Of a stretch of DNA of 64,000 bases, positions 27,272-36,087 are shown piece by piece. A program made the position numbers and the translations under genes. Source of the stretch: Fusobacterium sp. JB019 (lineage in GTDB: Bacteria; Fusobacteriota; Fusobacteriia; Fusobacteriales; Fusobacteriaceae); assembly GCA_030673965.1 (NCBI GenBank), contig JAUTCN010000002.1, positions 434,001 to 498,000 on the forward strand, given 5' to 3'. The notes beneath the pieces were generated by a model, which saw nothing but the letters and a program-made list of their open reading frames with translations, did not search any database and had not been told where the DNA came from. The first letter of the stretch is position 1, and every line of letters starts with the position of its first letter.

Positions 27272-27895
27272 TTAAACGTTTATTTCCATATATTTTCCAT
27301 CTTTATATATGGCTGGCCTTACTCTTTTATTCTTAAGAGCTTTTATTAAATCTTCTTCTGTTTCAATGTTATCTAAAAATTTTGTACAAAATTTCCCTAT
27401 TGCATCATTAGTATGACAATCACTAGCTGCTGTTGTTGATAAACCTAATTCTACAGCATGCTTATAGGCATTTAAATTATTATAGTCTTTTGTACTCCCA
27501 TTAAAAGTTTCTATACCAGCAAGACCTTTTAAGTCCCTTAACTGTTTACCACAACCTCTGTTATTTTCTCTAAAAGGATGGGCAGCAATAGTAACTCCCC
27601 CCTTAGAATTAACTAAATCTATTAATTCTTGGGCATAAAGCTTTTCTTTTGGAAGATCATCTAATCCGAAAACTAGTATATCTCCTTCATGCGTTAGGAT
27701 TTCAGCTCCTACAAAGACCTTAAAATTATGTTCTTTCCCATAATTTTTTACGCATTCTTTTGCTCTGTTTGTATCATGGTCTGTGATACATATTCCGTCA
27801 AGTCCCATAGCTTTGGCTTTGCTAACAATTTCCGCAATTCCAATGAAGCTATCATCTGAACCTTCTGCACAATGCATATGTGTGTCTATAAACAT
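27272..27895 (-). CDS. PHP-domain phosphoesterase
   Basis: A 207-aa PHP metallohydrolase: DTHMHCAEGSDD (motif I), ITDHDTNRA (motif II), AAHPFRE (motif III) and AASDCHT (motif IV), all metal ligands in place. It is shorter than TrpH/YciV (~280 aa). First gene of the ABC operon, so it may process the imported compound, for example a phosphate ester. That link is inference. Confidence 0.85.
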   Translation of the reverse strand: MFIDTHMHCAEGSDDSFIGIAEIVSKAKAMGLDGICITDHDTNRAKECVKNYGKEHNFKVFVGAEILTHEGDILVFGLDDLPKEKLYAQELIDLVNSKGGVTIAAHPFRENNRGCGKQLRDLKGLAGIETFNGSTKDYNNLNAYKHAVELGLSTTAASDCHTNDAIGKFCTKFLDNIETEEDLIKALKNKRVRPAIYKDGKYMEINV

Positions 27896-27942
27896 TCTAT
27901 CTCCTTCTTTCTAAATATTTTCATATAAGCTAATTACAGAAT

Positions 27943-27967
27943 AAAAGCTCCCACAAAATGAGAGCTT
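27943..27967 (-). promoter_or_regulatory. Leader hairpin of the PHP-ABC operon
   Basis: GAGCTT / AAGCTC with additional weak pairs, followed on the minus strand by TTTTATT, about 50 nt before the PHP start. It could be an attenuator or the end of an upstream transcript; no known riboswitch was recognised. Confidence 0.35.
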
Positions 27968-28087
27968 CAAATAAACTAACTTATAAGTTTACAGGATAAA
28001 TTATATCAGTTACCCTTATAAAAGTCAATAATTAAGAGAAGTTAATATTCTCAAAATAGATTTTATATAAACTGAATTTAATTTTTA

Positions 28088-28096
28088 TGCTATAAT
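28088..28096 (+). promoter_or_regulatory. Extended -10 promoter of the Tsx-like gene
   Basis: TGC followed by TATAAT, 39 nt before the start codon. No good -35 is seen, as usual for extended -10 promoters. Confidence 0.55.
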
Positions 28097-28134
28097 AATC
28101 TAGCAATACATTATATTTTTACGGGGAGAAAAAA

Positions 28135-28962
28135 TTGAAGAAAAAACTGTTAATTATTATTATGCTATGCTTTGGTCAACTGGCAATGGCAAAATACGAA
28201 CCATGGAATTATAATATGGTTCAAGTAAGTTTATTTAGCGGAAATAATGCTGCTGATGGAACTAGAGGAAGTGTTGACGATATTTATGCTGAGATGGAAG
28301 GATTTCATAGACATGATTTATTAGATTTATATTGGTTCAATGATTTTTTTGATATCTCAAACTCTGGAAGCAGTGATATGCACGGAGTAAAACCTAGTAT
28401 TTATGGAGAGTTTAATCCACGTATCTCTTTAGATGGACTTTTAGGAAAAGATCTTTCTATTGGAAGATTCAATGAATGGTTCCTTTCGTATCAATTTGAT
28501 TATGATAATGGAGACTATAAAGGTGGACTTAGACGTCATCAAATAGGAATAGGAAGTTACTTTGATTTAGAAAAATTTGATTATGTTAGAGTAAACTTAT
28601 TTGCAAGATATGCAACAAAATCATATGGTAAACCAAATGAAAATAAATGGGATGGTTATTTATTTAACGTAGCTTATATGGCTCCTTTATACACATTTGA
28701 AAATGGATGGGTACTTTCATATAGTGGATGGATAGATTATGTTTTCGGTGCTAAAGAATCTGAAAAATATAATAATAGTTGGAATAATACTTCTGGAACT
28801 GATAATTCTCTTCAATGGTTTAATCAACTTAAACTACAAATAGATAATTTTGGTGTTTCAGCTTCAGTAAAAGTTAACCATAGTTTCACTGAAGTAAATA
28901 ATAGTCCTTCTAATTCTAGTGATTCTACTCAGTATATTTTAGGAGTTCATTATAAATTCTAA
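28135..28962 (+). CDS. Tsx-like outer-membrane channel protein
   Basis: A 275-aa outer-membrane beta-barrel of the nucleoside-specific channel (Tsx) family. A signal peptide (LLIIIMLCFGQLAMA) is followed by alternating hydrophobic strands rich in Trp, Tyr and Gly (VQVSLFSGNN, LLDLYWFNDFFDI, WFLSYQFDYDNGDY) and a terminal strand ending YILGVHYKF, the C-terminal Phe needed for barrel assembly. The start is TTG at 28,135 with GGGAGA upstream. It is direct evidence for a diderm envelope. The substrate could be nucleosides or other small solutes. Confidence 0.85.
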   Translation: MKKKLLIIIMLCFGQLAMAKYEPWNYNMVQVSLFSGNNAADGTRGSVDDIYAEMEGFHRHDLLDLYWFNDFFDISNSGSSDMHGVKPSIYGEFNPRISLDGLLGKDLSIGRFNEWFLSYQFDYDNGDYKGGLRRHQIGIGSYFDLEKFDYVRVNLFARYATKSYGKPNENKWDGYLFNVAYMAPLYTFENGWVLSYSGWIDYVFGAKESEKYNNSWNNTSGTDNSLQWFNQLKLQIDNFGVSASVKVNHSFTEVNNSPSNSSDSTQYILGVHYKF

Positions 28963-28971
28963 CCATTACAT

Positions 28972-29003
28972 AAAAAGAAGTTACAAAGGTAACTTCTTTT
29001 TTT
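28972..29003. terminator. Bidirectional terminator
   Basis: 12-bp stem AAAAGAAGTTAC / GTAACTTCTTTT between the convergent porin and exporter genes, with A- and T-runs on the two sides. Confidence 0.85.
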
Positions 29004-29022
29004 TATTTCTATTTTTTTTATT

Positions 29023-30183
29023 TTAATATCCCAAGAGATAAAAAATTCCTCCTGCTATTACTGCTGGTACAAGTGAATATAATGTTACCCATAGAGCTGA
29101 TTTCTTATTAATAGCAAGAAGCGGGAAAAGAGCATCTCCGTCATTACATATGGCATTAGCTATTAAAGCTGAAAAAGGTAGAGCCCCTGTCACATAAAGA
29201 GTTGCAAGTACAATCTGAGGACCGCATCCTGGAATAAGACCTATAAGTACTGCTACTATCACAACAAGAAATCCATTTTTATTCATTAGATTTATTAAAA
29301 CTTCTTCTCCTCCAAGAATTTCAAGACCAACTTCATATAATAAGAAGGCCATAAATATCCAAGTAATTACAAAGGCTGTTTCTCCAGCATTATGTACCAA
29401 AGTTTCTTTTAAAGATTCTAATTTACTTTCAGTCTCACCGATATTATCATCTTTTATAATTTTTTTAGAAATAATTGTATAAGCTATAGAAAAAAATGTT
29501 CCAAGTGCTCCTATAACTCTAAGATTTTTAATTGGAAAAGCAGTGTCTAAATCTATTTGCATAAGATCCATAACTCCCAAAGCAAATCCTAAAACTGCAA
29601 ACACCCAAAATATTTTATATCCTTGATTATGTCTAAATAAATAAAAAATTCCTTCTAAACTATTTTTATGTTTGCTTTCTTTTTTTGCATTTAATTCAAG
29701 CTCTGTAGGTTCATCTTCAAATTCTTTATGAAGTTTTTTTAATTCTTCTTTAGAACTTATTTTTTCTATTAAATTAATACCAACATTAAAAAAATCTATT
29801 AGATAACCTGTTATTATAGCTACTATAAAAGATATTATTGAAACAACTAAAAATATTTTAGGAGAATATACAATTATTACAAAGGCAGCGTCTCCCATGG
29901 TAGCAATAACTGTTGCTATTACCGTACCAAAACTTACTTTCCCTAAAAGATAAAGAGGCATTACCATTATAGCTCCTCCGCATCCTGGAGTAAGTCCCAA
30001 AAGAGCTCCAAGAACCACTTGCAATTTTTTTCTTTCTTCTATAGTTTTAACCAATTGCCCTTCTGTCTTATAATTAATATATCCAAATAATAGTAGAGTT
30101 ATTCCTACAAAACTTCCAACAGCTATAAATGTATCAGCTGCTGCACCGTATACTATGCTAAAAAAATTGTTTAATAAACTCAT
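29023..30183 (-). CDS. Putative 10-TM metal/metalloid exporter (ArsP_2 / DUF2899 family)
   Basis: A 386-aa membrane protein with two homologous halves. Each contains a PGCG motif inside a membrane segment (LTPGCGGAIMVMPLYLLG and LIPGCGPQIVLATLYVTG), followed by MGDAAFVI and NDGDALFPL, and the halves are joined by a charged loop. This is the family described as putative 10-TM heavy-metal exporter, sometimes annotated as a manganese transporter. It lies 14 nt after the permease gene, so it is in one operon with a NitT/TauT-type importer. Substrate unknown. Confidence 0.78.
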   Translation of the reverse strand: MSLLNNFFSIVYGAAADTFIAVGSFVGITLLLFGYINYKTEGQLVKTIEERKKLQVVLGALLGLTPGCGGAIMVMPLYLLGKVSFGTVIATVIATMGDAAFVIIVYSPKIFLVVSIISFIVAIITGYLIDFFNVGINLIEKISSKEELKKLHKEFEDEPTELELNAKKESKHKNSLEGIFYLFRHNQGYKIFWVFAVLGFALGVMDLMQIDLDTAFPIKNLRVIGALGTFFSIAYTIISKKIIKDDNIGETESKLESLKETLVHNAGETAFVITWIFMAFLLYEVGLEILGGEEVLINLMNKNGFLVVIVAVLIGLIPGCGPQIVLATLYVTGALPFSALIANAICNDGDALFPLLAINKKSALWVTLYSLVPAVIAGGIFYLLGY

Positions 30184-30197
30184 ACCTTCTCACCCCT

Positions 30198-30944
30198 TTA
30201 AAATCTTTTAGTAATATTACTTAATATAATTTCAAAAGAACCTCCTATTATTAAAGCAACTAAACACCATGCAAAAACTCCAGGAGTGTTTAAAGCTGTC
30301 TTTTCAATTTGAAGAAAACTTCCAATAGAATTAGGAAGCTCACTTAATACTTCTGCTGCTATAATAATTTTTAAATTTATAGATAAAGCGTTATTAATTC
30401 CTGCTAAAATAAATGGTTTCATAGATGGAATATAAATATCTTTGATTAAATCAAATGAACTAATCTCATATATTTTAGACATCTCAAGTAAATTCTTATC
30501 AACTGATTTTATTCCCTTTAGATTATTTTCATATAAAATAGGAAAGATAATTAAAAAACCTACAAATATAGTGGCATATCTTGATTTTAACCATATAAGA
30601 GCAAGCAATATAACCCCCATAGTTGGAATTACTTTTATTATAGTTACTACTGGTTTTAAAAGATAATAAATCACATTATTAAAGCCTGCAAGTAAACTAA
30701 GTGTCATCGCTAACATAAAAGATATAAAAAATCCAAGTAAAACTCTTTTAATTGTCCCAAGAACTGTAACTATAAAATAAGGTGATTTTATAATAGAAAC
30801 TAACTCACGAAAAGTTTCTTCAGGAGAAGGAACTATTATACTTTTATTTATTACTACCGCTAAAACTTTCCATATTATAAGTAAAGATAAAATAGATAGC
30901 ACTGTATAAATTTTTTCTTTATTTTTCATAATAGAATTTATCAT
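30198..30944 (-). CDS. ABC transporter permease (NitT/TauT type)
   Basis: A permease of about 248 aa with six membrane segments and the EAA loop LLEMSKIYEISSFDLIKDIYIP. ATG at 30,944 has GGAGGT 10 nt upstream; ATG at 30,929 is the other candidate. Both lie inside the 3' end of the binding-protein gene, so translation is coupled. Confidence 0.87.
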   Translation of the reverse strand: MINSIMKNKEKIYTVLSILSLLIIWKVLAVVINKSIIVPSPEETFRELVSIIKSPYFIVTVLGTIKRVLLGFFISFMLAMTLSLLAGFNNVIYYLLKPVVTIIKVIPTMGVILLALIWLKSRYATIFVGFLIIFPILYENNLKGIKSVDKNLLEMSKIYEISSFDLIKDIYIPSMKPFILAGINNALSINLKIIIAAEVLSELPNSIGSFLQIEKTALNTPGVFAWCLVALIIGGSFEIILSNITKRF

Positions 30945-31860
30945 CTGGCAACTTACCTCCAACTAATTTTGGATTAAATTCTAAAAGAACTTTAAAATAT
31001 TCTTCTAGCTCTTTTTTAGAATCTTTTGCACTTTTAAACATTAAATTACTTCTTTTAATTGATGAAGCAATCATTTTCCCTTGATTTTTTTTACTAAACT
31101 TTGAATTAATTTCTCCTGCTTTAATAGGGTTAGCATTAACCCATCCTATACTTTCTTTATAGTTTTCAACAAATTTATCTAAAAATTCCTTATGATTATT
31201 TGCTAAGTCAGCTTGTACAACCATAACTCCTTGAGGAATATCTGCCTTTGAAGCTTTTTTCCATTCATCTTGAATATTAAAAATAATATGAGTATCTTTT
31301 TTCTTCATTAATACTGATGAAAGAACAGGTTCAGGTATGATTGCTGTATCAATTTTTCCTGCTAAAAATAACTGGGCTACTTCAGGAGAACTATTTGTAT
31401 AGCTTATCTTTATATCTTTTCCTACTTCTAAGCCATTCGCCTTTACAAGATATCTTAAAATAGCATCAGGAGTTAAGTTTCTTCCAATGGAAACAACTTC
31501 CTTTCCTTTTAAATCATCCCAAGTCTTAATAGATTCATCTCTTGAAACTAAATATAATACTCCCCAGATTGATGTTGAAACTAATCTAATATCAATTCCC
31601 TTATTATATAAATTACTTGCTAAATTTGAAGGGATAATAGCTATATCAGCTTCCTTTGATATTATTTTAGATGCAAGTACATCTGATGCATTTAATATTT
31701 CATATTCTATATCTTTATTTAAAATTCTTTTATTTTCATCCATTGTTTTTAATAAAGTCATAGCTGGTGCCCCTGCTGGTGAAACAACTTTTATTTTATC
31801 ATTTCCAAAGATAGTTAATGATAATAATGTAAAGATCAACGCAATTATATTTTTTTTCAT
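30919..31860 (-). CDS. ABC transporter substrate-binding protein (NitT/TauT, NMT1-like)
   Basis: A 313-aa exported protein: signal peptide MKKNIIALIFTLLSLTIFG, then VVSPAGAPAMTLL, KEADIAIIPSNLASNLY and DTAIIPEPVLSSVLM, as in NMT1/SsuA-type binding proteins. There is no lipobox Cys, so it should be free in the periplasm. Candidate ligands in the family include sulfonates, nitrate, thiamine precursors and metal complexes. Confidence 0.88.
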   Translation of the reverse strand: MKKNIIALIFTLLSLTIFGNDKIKVVSPAGAPAMTLLKTMDENKRILNKDIEYEILNASDVLASKIISKEADIAIIPSNLASNLYNKGIDIRLVSTSIWGVLYLVSRDESIKTWDDLKGKEVVSIGRNLTPDAILRYLVKANGLEVGKDIKISYTNSSPEVAQLFLAGKIDTAIIPEPVLSSVLMKKKDTHIIFNIQDEWKKASKADIPQGVMVVQADLANNHKEFLDKFVENYKESIGWVNANPIKAGEINSKFSKKNQGKMIASSIKRSNLMFKSAKDSKKELEEYFKVLLEFNPKLVGGKLPDDKFYYEK

Positions 31861-31905
31861 TTCTTCTCCTTTTGTAAGTTCAAATTATTAAAATTTTATT
31901 ATGTA

Positions 31906-32592
31906 TTAAATCAATAAATCTATTACCTTGTTTCTTGTATCTATTAATATTTTTTCTGTTAACTTTCTTTTATCTTGAGGGATATCAATTTTTATCTCTT
32001 CAAGTAAAACTGTTGGTTTTTTAGATAAAACAAGTAATTTATTTCCAAGCATCAATGCTTGATCAATATTATGAGTTACCATTAAAATAGAATTTTCACT
32101 TTCCTGCCAAACTTTTATTAATTTTTTAATCATTTGAAGAGAAAGAGTATAATCAAGAGATTTAAAAGGTTCATCCATAATAAGAAGTGGCGCTTTAAAA
32201 TTAAATGCCCTTGCAATGGAACATCTTTGTCTCATTCCTCCGCTTAATTCTCTTGGATAATTATTTTCAAATCCTTCTAATCCAATTTCTTTCATTAATT
32301 TTAATATATCTTTTTTCTCTGAATTTTTATTAACAAACTGAATATTTTCATATGCTGTTTTCCATTCAAGTAATCTATCTTCTTGAAAGACATATGAAAT
32401 TTTACTCACATTATTTTCAATTGTTCCTAAATATTCTTTGTTTAAACCTGCTATTATATTAAGTAAAGTTGATTTCCCGCATCCTGAAGGTCCAAGTATG
32501 CATACAATCTCTTTTTTACCAATTTCAAAAGATATATCATCAATAACTTTTAAATCATCAAAACTTTTAGAAATATTTTTAATCTTTATCAT
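31906..32592 (-). CDS. ABC transporter ATPase (NitT/TauT type)
   Basis: A 228-aa ATPase with GPSGCGKST, VFQEDRLLEWKT, LSGGMRQRCSIARAF, LLIMDEPFKSLDY and VTHNIDQAL. The Q-loop WKT and short C-terminus fit the SsuB/TauB/ThiZ group. First gene of an ATPase, binding protein, permease, exporter operon. Confidence 0.92.
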   Translation of the reverse strand: MIKIKNISKSFDDLKVIDDISFEIGKKEIVCILGPSGCGKSTLLNIIAGLNKEYLGTIENNVSKISYVFQEDRLLEWKTAYENIQFVNKNSEKKDILKLMKEIGLEGFENNYPRELSGGMRQRCSIARAFNFKAPLLIMDEPFKSLDYTLSLQMIKKLIKVWQESENSILMVTHNIDQALMLGNKLLVLSKKPTVLLEEIKIDIPQDKRKLTEKILIDTRNKVIDLLI

Positions 32593-32611
32593 GATTTTCC
32601 TTTCTGTTTTT

Positions 32612-32694
32612 ATACTAATATTAATATTACTGTCTACTTAATGATATAATATCCCTAAAAATTTTGCAATACTAATTATTTTAATATTAGTATT
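32612..32694 (-). promoter_or_regulatory. Operator-flanked promoter of the NitT/TauT operon
   Basis: On the minus strand TTGCAA (32,669-32,664), 17-nt spacer and TATCAT (32,646-32,641). The -35 overlaps a perfect 9-bp inverted repeat (AATACTAAT 32,668-32,676 and ATTAGTATT 32,686-32,694). A further copy of the core (ATACTAATATTAATATT, 32,612-32,628), containing the 12-bp palindrome AATATTAATATT, lies downstream of the -10. The arrangement suggests a repressor binding on both sides of the promoter. The repressor is not encoded nearby. Confidence 0.65.
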
Positions 32695-32710
32695 AATTTT
32701 CTATGAATAC

Positions 32711-32740
32711 AAAAAAGGCTAGAAAAATATTCTAGCCTTT
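32711..32740. terminator. Terminator downstream of the ABC-F gene
   Basis: 11-bp perfect stem AAAGGCTAGAA / TTCTAGCCTTT with a T-run on the minus strand. Confidence 0.85.
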
Positions 32741-32752
32741 ACTCTTTAATTT

Positions 32753-34360
32753 TTAACCTCTTTGTTTTTCTCTAAACAATCTATCTCTAATGTCAAACAT
32801 TTCAAAATCAATCATTCTTAATAATTCTTTATCATGAGTTACTAGTACAACTGCACCATCATATTCTTTTAACATATTTGCAATTGTAGTTCTTGAATAA
32901 CTATCCATATAAGTAGAAGGTTCATCTATTATAAGTAAATGAGTTTCAGATAAGATATTAGTAAATATTTCAAGTCTCTTCTTCTCTCCACCACTTAGCA
33001 TAAATAATTTTTTACTTTTAAACTCTTCTTCATAGTTGAAAAGAGAATCAATAGCTTCATCAATAAAATCTTGATTTAAACCAGTCTTATCTTGGATATA
33101 TTCTCCAATTCTCATATTTTCATCTTCTAAGATATTTTCTTGACCTATATAAGCAATCTTTGCCTTAGGATTTACTTCAATAGTTCCTGTAGTAGGTGTT
33201 TCTTCACCTAAAATCATCTTTAATAAAGTTGACTTCCCGCTTCCATTTTCTCCTACAATACACATTTTTGTATCTTTTAATATGTCAAAATTAACATTTT
33301 TATATAATACTTTCTCAGGAAATTCTTTAGAAACATTTTTAACTGAAACCATTACATCCCCAATATATTTATTCATTATAAAAAATCTTTCAGTTCTATA
33401 ATCATAATCATGTTTTGATTCTTTAGAATGTATAATTTTTCCTTTTTCTAATTCTTCTAATTCTTTTTCCATTCTTCTTAAGATTACAGCATGAGAACGT
33501 TTATCCTCAACTCTTTCTAATAATATTTCTTTTCTTCTAATTCTTTCACGCATTTCTTCTATTTCAGCATCTTTTTCTTTATTTTCTTTTTTTTCTTCCT
33601 TCAATTGAAGCTTTTTATCTTTTTGATAAGTTCTATAATCTCCTTCAAATGTAGTTACTCTATAATTATCTACATCAAAGAATTTATTTGAAAATGATCT
33701 AATAAAATCAACATTATGAGAAATAACTAAAAATGCTTTAGGACTTTTATTAATAAAGTTAGCTAACCAATTAGTTTTCTTTTTGTCAAAATATGATAAT
33801 GGCTCATCTAACATTACAAGATCAGATTCTTTGAATAAAGCTATTGCAATTCTTACATACTGCTTTTCCCCACCACTTAAATCTTTAAATTTTCTACCTA
33901 AAGTATTCCCTAATTCAAATACATCTATAAATTCAGATTGTAAATGAAGATAATCGTATGCTCCTAAACTTTCAAATATATCTGAAGCTTTTTGAAATTC
34001 TTCCATTACTTTTTCATCATTTTCTGCTTCTCCAGTAAACTTAGTAGAAACTTCTTCCACATAAGCCTGAGCTTTTATTATATGTTCAAATGGTGAATCT
34101 AATAATTCTTTTACTGATTTATCTAAATCTACTTGTCCAAATTGATCAAAGTAAGAAATTTTTGTTCCCTCTTCAATTATTATTTCTCCATCAGTTGGAT
34201 ATTCATCTTCATTTATTAATTTTACTAAAGTTGTTTTCCCACTTCCGTTATTACCAACAATAGCAATCTTTTCTCCTTCATTTATCTCTAAATTAACATC
34301 TTCATATAATTTTTGAGTGAAATGTGATTTTGCTACATTTTTAAATTCAATAATATTCAT
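32753..34360 (-). CDS. ABC-F family ATPase
   Basis: A 535-aa soluble tandem ATPase without membrane segments: GNNGSGKTTL, LSGGEKQYVRIAIAL and MLDEPLSYFDKK in the first domain; GENGSGKSTL, LSGGEKKRLEIFTNIL and IIDEPSTYMDSYS in the second. A charged coiled-coil linker (about 240-320) follows the first domain, the P-site-tRNA interaction region of ABC-F proteins. These act on the ribosome; some give antibiotic resistance. No leader peptide or attenuator typical of inducible resistance genes is obvious upstream, so the role stays open. Confidence 0.9.
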   Translation of the reverse strand: MNIIEFKNVAKSHFTQKLYEDVNLEINEGEKIAIVGNNGSGKTTLVKLINEDEYPTDGEIIIEEGTKISYFDQFGQVDLDKSVKELLDSPFEHIIKAQAYVEEVSTKFTGEAENDEKVMEEFQKASDIFESLGAYDYLHLQSEFIDVFELGNTLGRKFKDLSGGEKQYVRIAIALFKESDLVMLDEPLSYFDKKKTNWLANFINKSPKAFLVISHNVDFIRSFSNKFFDVDNYRVTTFEGDYRTYQKDKKLQLKEEKKENKEKDAEIEEMRERIRRKEILLERVEDKRSHAVILRRMEKELEELEKGKIIHSKESKHDYDYRTERFFIMNKYIGDVMVSVKNVSKEFPEKVLYKNVNFDILKDTKMCIVGENGSGKSTLLKMILGEETPTTGTIEVNPKAKIAYIGQENILEDENMRIGEYIQDKTGLNQDFIDEAIDSLFNYEEEFKSKKLFMLSGGEKKRLEIFTNILSETHLLIIDEPSTYMDSYSRTTIANMLKEYDGAVVLVTHDKELLRMIDFEMFDIRDRLFREKQRG

Positions 34361-34493
34361 TTATCTTCTCCTGTTTTTTTCGATTCTCTTGTAAATAACT
34401 CAAGCAATATAATAACATATATTTCACAAAATCCAAAATTAAACTGCAAAAAAAATTTATTAAATCATATTTAAAATAGACTATTTTTTAATT

Positions 34494-34525
34494 AAAAAAA
34501 TCTACCAATTAAGATAGACTTTTTT
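34494..34525. terminator. Weak terminator after the DUF4143 gene
   Basis: 6-bp stem TCTACC / GATAGA (with one G-U pair on the RNA) flanked by A- and T-runs. It may serve either strand. Confidence 0.45.
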
Positions 34526-34551
34526 GATTTATATATCTTTACTAATTCCCC

Positions 34552-35898
34552 CTAAAGAAACATAGCCATATAAATTGGTAAATGAACTACATTTTCTTTT
34601 ATTAACACATCTTTTTGATATAAAATATATGATGTTCCTATTCTTTCTTTAAATTTATTTCTAAACTTATCAAGAGAAGAATGTTTTCTATAAGAAGCAG
34701 ACTTTACTTCTATAGGAGATATTTTCTTAAAATTATTTTTATCTTTTATAATAAAATCTAATTCCATATTATTATTCTTGTTTTTATCATATTTTGAATA
34801 AAAAAATAGACTGTTACCATTTGTTTTTAGTATTTGAGCAACAACATTTTCCATAAGCATTCCTTCATTAATATTTAGTTTATTAAAAAGAACTGCTTTA
34901 TATAAATCATTGTCTGTATAACTTCCATCCATAAAAGTTTGAGTTACAAGTAATCCAGTATCCATCAAGTAACATTTTCTTGTAGAAAAATCACAATTTA
35001 AACTAAGTCCAAGATTTGGATCTGTTGAGTTATAACAAGAATTAGAAATCATAGCATCATTTAACCACATAAAAGCATCTTCATATTCCCTATATCTTGC
35101 TTTCTTTGATATAGAACTTAATTTATATTTTTTTTCTTTTCTTGATAGTTGACTAGGAATTTCATCAAAAATAGATATTACTTTATTCTCATATCCCTTA
35201 GCAAATTTAGCAATATCATTTCTGTACAAAGTTAGTATATCTCTTTTAATTTCATCTACTTTTGCAAAATCTTTTGTTTCTATATATTCATTTACAGCTT
35301 GAGGCATTCCTCCAACTAAGATATACTGTCTAAAATCATTCATTATCTTTCTATGAAGTCCTTGTCCTAAAGGTTTTTTCTCTTCAAAACATAATTTTAT
35401 AAGAGGAATTGTTCCTGTATCTCCTAAAGCCCATAAAAATTCTTCAAAATCAAGAGGATACATTTGAAGATGTTTTTCTTCTGATGGTAATATAATATTT
35501 TCTGTATTTCTCTTTAAAGAAAGTAGAGAACCAGTTTCAACATAATCATATCTTCCATCTTTTACTAAATATTTAATAAGTTGTCTTGCCTTAGGATATT
35601 GCTGTACTTCATCAAAAATAATTAGACTTTCCCTTTGAAACAATTGTACTCCATAAAATGCAGATAATTTCAGAAAAAATAAATCTAGATTTGTACTTTC
35701 ATTTTCAAATATATCTATTATTTCTTTAGCTATATTTCCAAAATCTATGATTAGATAACTTTTATATTCATTTTTCCCAAACTCTTCACATAAAAAACTT
35801 TTCCCAATTCTTCTAGCTCCATCTATAAGCAATGCTGTTTTTCCTTGAGATTTTTCTTTCCATTCAACTAGGGAATTATATAGTTTTCTTCTTAACAT
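34552..35898 (-). CDS. AAA ATPase with DUF4143 domain
   Basis: An AAA_14/DUF4143 protein of about 448 aa. The N-terminal P-loop is modified (LLIDGARRIGKSFLCEEFG), Walker B is LIIFDEVQQYP, then ETGSLLSLKR (sensor-like) and YPLDFEEFLWALGD. The C-terminal DUF4143 part has MLMENVVAQILK and LDFIIKDKNN...PIEVKSASYRK, a nuclease-like D-xn-ExK arrangement. ATG at 35,898, with GAGGAGG upstream, is preferred over the in-frame start 36 nt earlier. These proteins are common in Fusobacteria and other gut anaerobes; function is unknown. The promoter lies in a 33-bp-period repeat block. Confidence 0.85.
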   Translation of the reverse strand: MLRRKLYNSLVEWKEKSQGKTALLIDGARRIGKSFLCEEFGKNEYKSYLIIDFGNIAKEIIDIFENESTNLDLFFLKLSAFYGVQLFQRESLIIFDEVQQYPKARQLIKYLVKDGRYDYVETGSLLSLKRNTENIILPSEEKHLQMYPLDFEEFLWALGDTGTIPLIKLCFEEKKPLGQGLHRKIMNDFRQYILVGGMPQAVNEYIETKDFAKVDEIKRDILTLYRNDIAKFAKGYENKVISIFDEIPSQLSRKEKKYKLSSISKKARYREYEDAFMWLNDAMISNSCYNSTDPNLGLSLNCDFSTRKCYLMDTGLLVTQTFMDGSYTDNDLYKAVLFNKLNINEGMLMENVVAQILKTNGNSLFFYSKYDKNKNNNMELDFIIKDKNNFKKISPIEVKSASYRKHSSLDKFRNKFKERIGTSYILYQKDVLIKENVVHLPIYMAMFL

Positions 35899-35930
35899 TT
35901 GTTCCTCCTCTTTATAATTATTTTTTAAAA

Positions 35931-36062
35931 TCACGTTTCCTTAAGTTTATTATACCATATTTATCACGTTTCCTTAAGTTTATTTTCTCTCGTTTATCAC
36001 GTTTTCCCATGTTCTTTAAGCTCGAATTATCACGTTTCCTTAAGTTTTGATAAAAATAATAA
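35931..36062 (-). repeat. Four repeats at exact 33-bp period upstream of the DUF4143 gene
   Basis: The motif TCACGTTTCCTTAAGTTT starts at 35,931, 35,964 and 36,030; a degenerate copy (TCACGTTTTCCCATGTTC) starts at 35,997. Spacing is 33 nt each time, about three helical turns. On the minus strand a TATAAT (35,954-35,949) lies between the two gene-proximal copies. Read in frame on the minus strand the units give an 11-residue repeat around NLRKRD that stops before the gene. It may be an operator array, or the tail of a decayed repeat-coding gene. Confidence 0.7.
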
Positions 36063-36087
36063 GATAGGAATTTTTTCCTTTTTAAGA

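Noticed and set aside
35931-36062. Regular 33-bp repeats as a CRISPR array
   Set aside because: Only four units; the conserved part is under 20 bp with a 13-15 bp variable part, far shorter than spacers, one copy is degenerate, and no cas gene is nearby.
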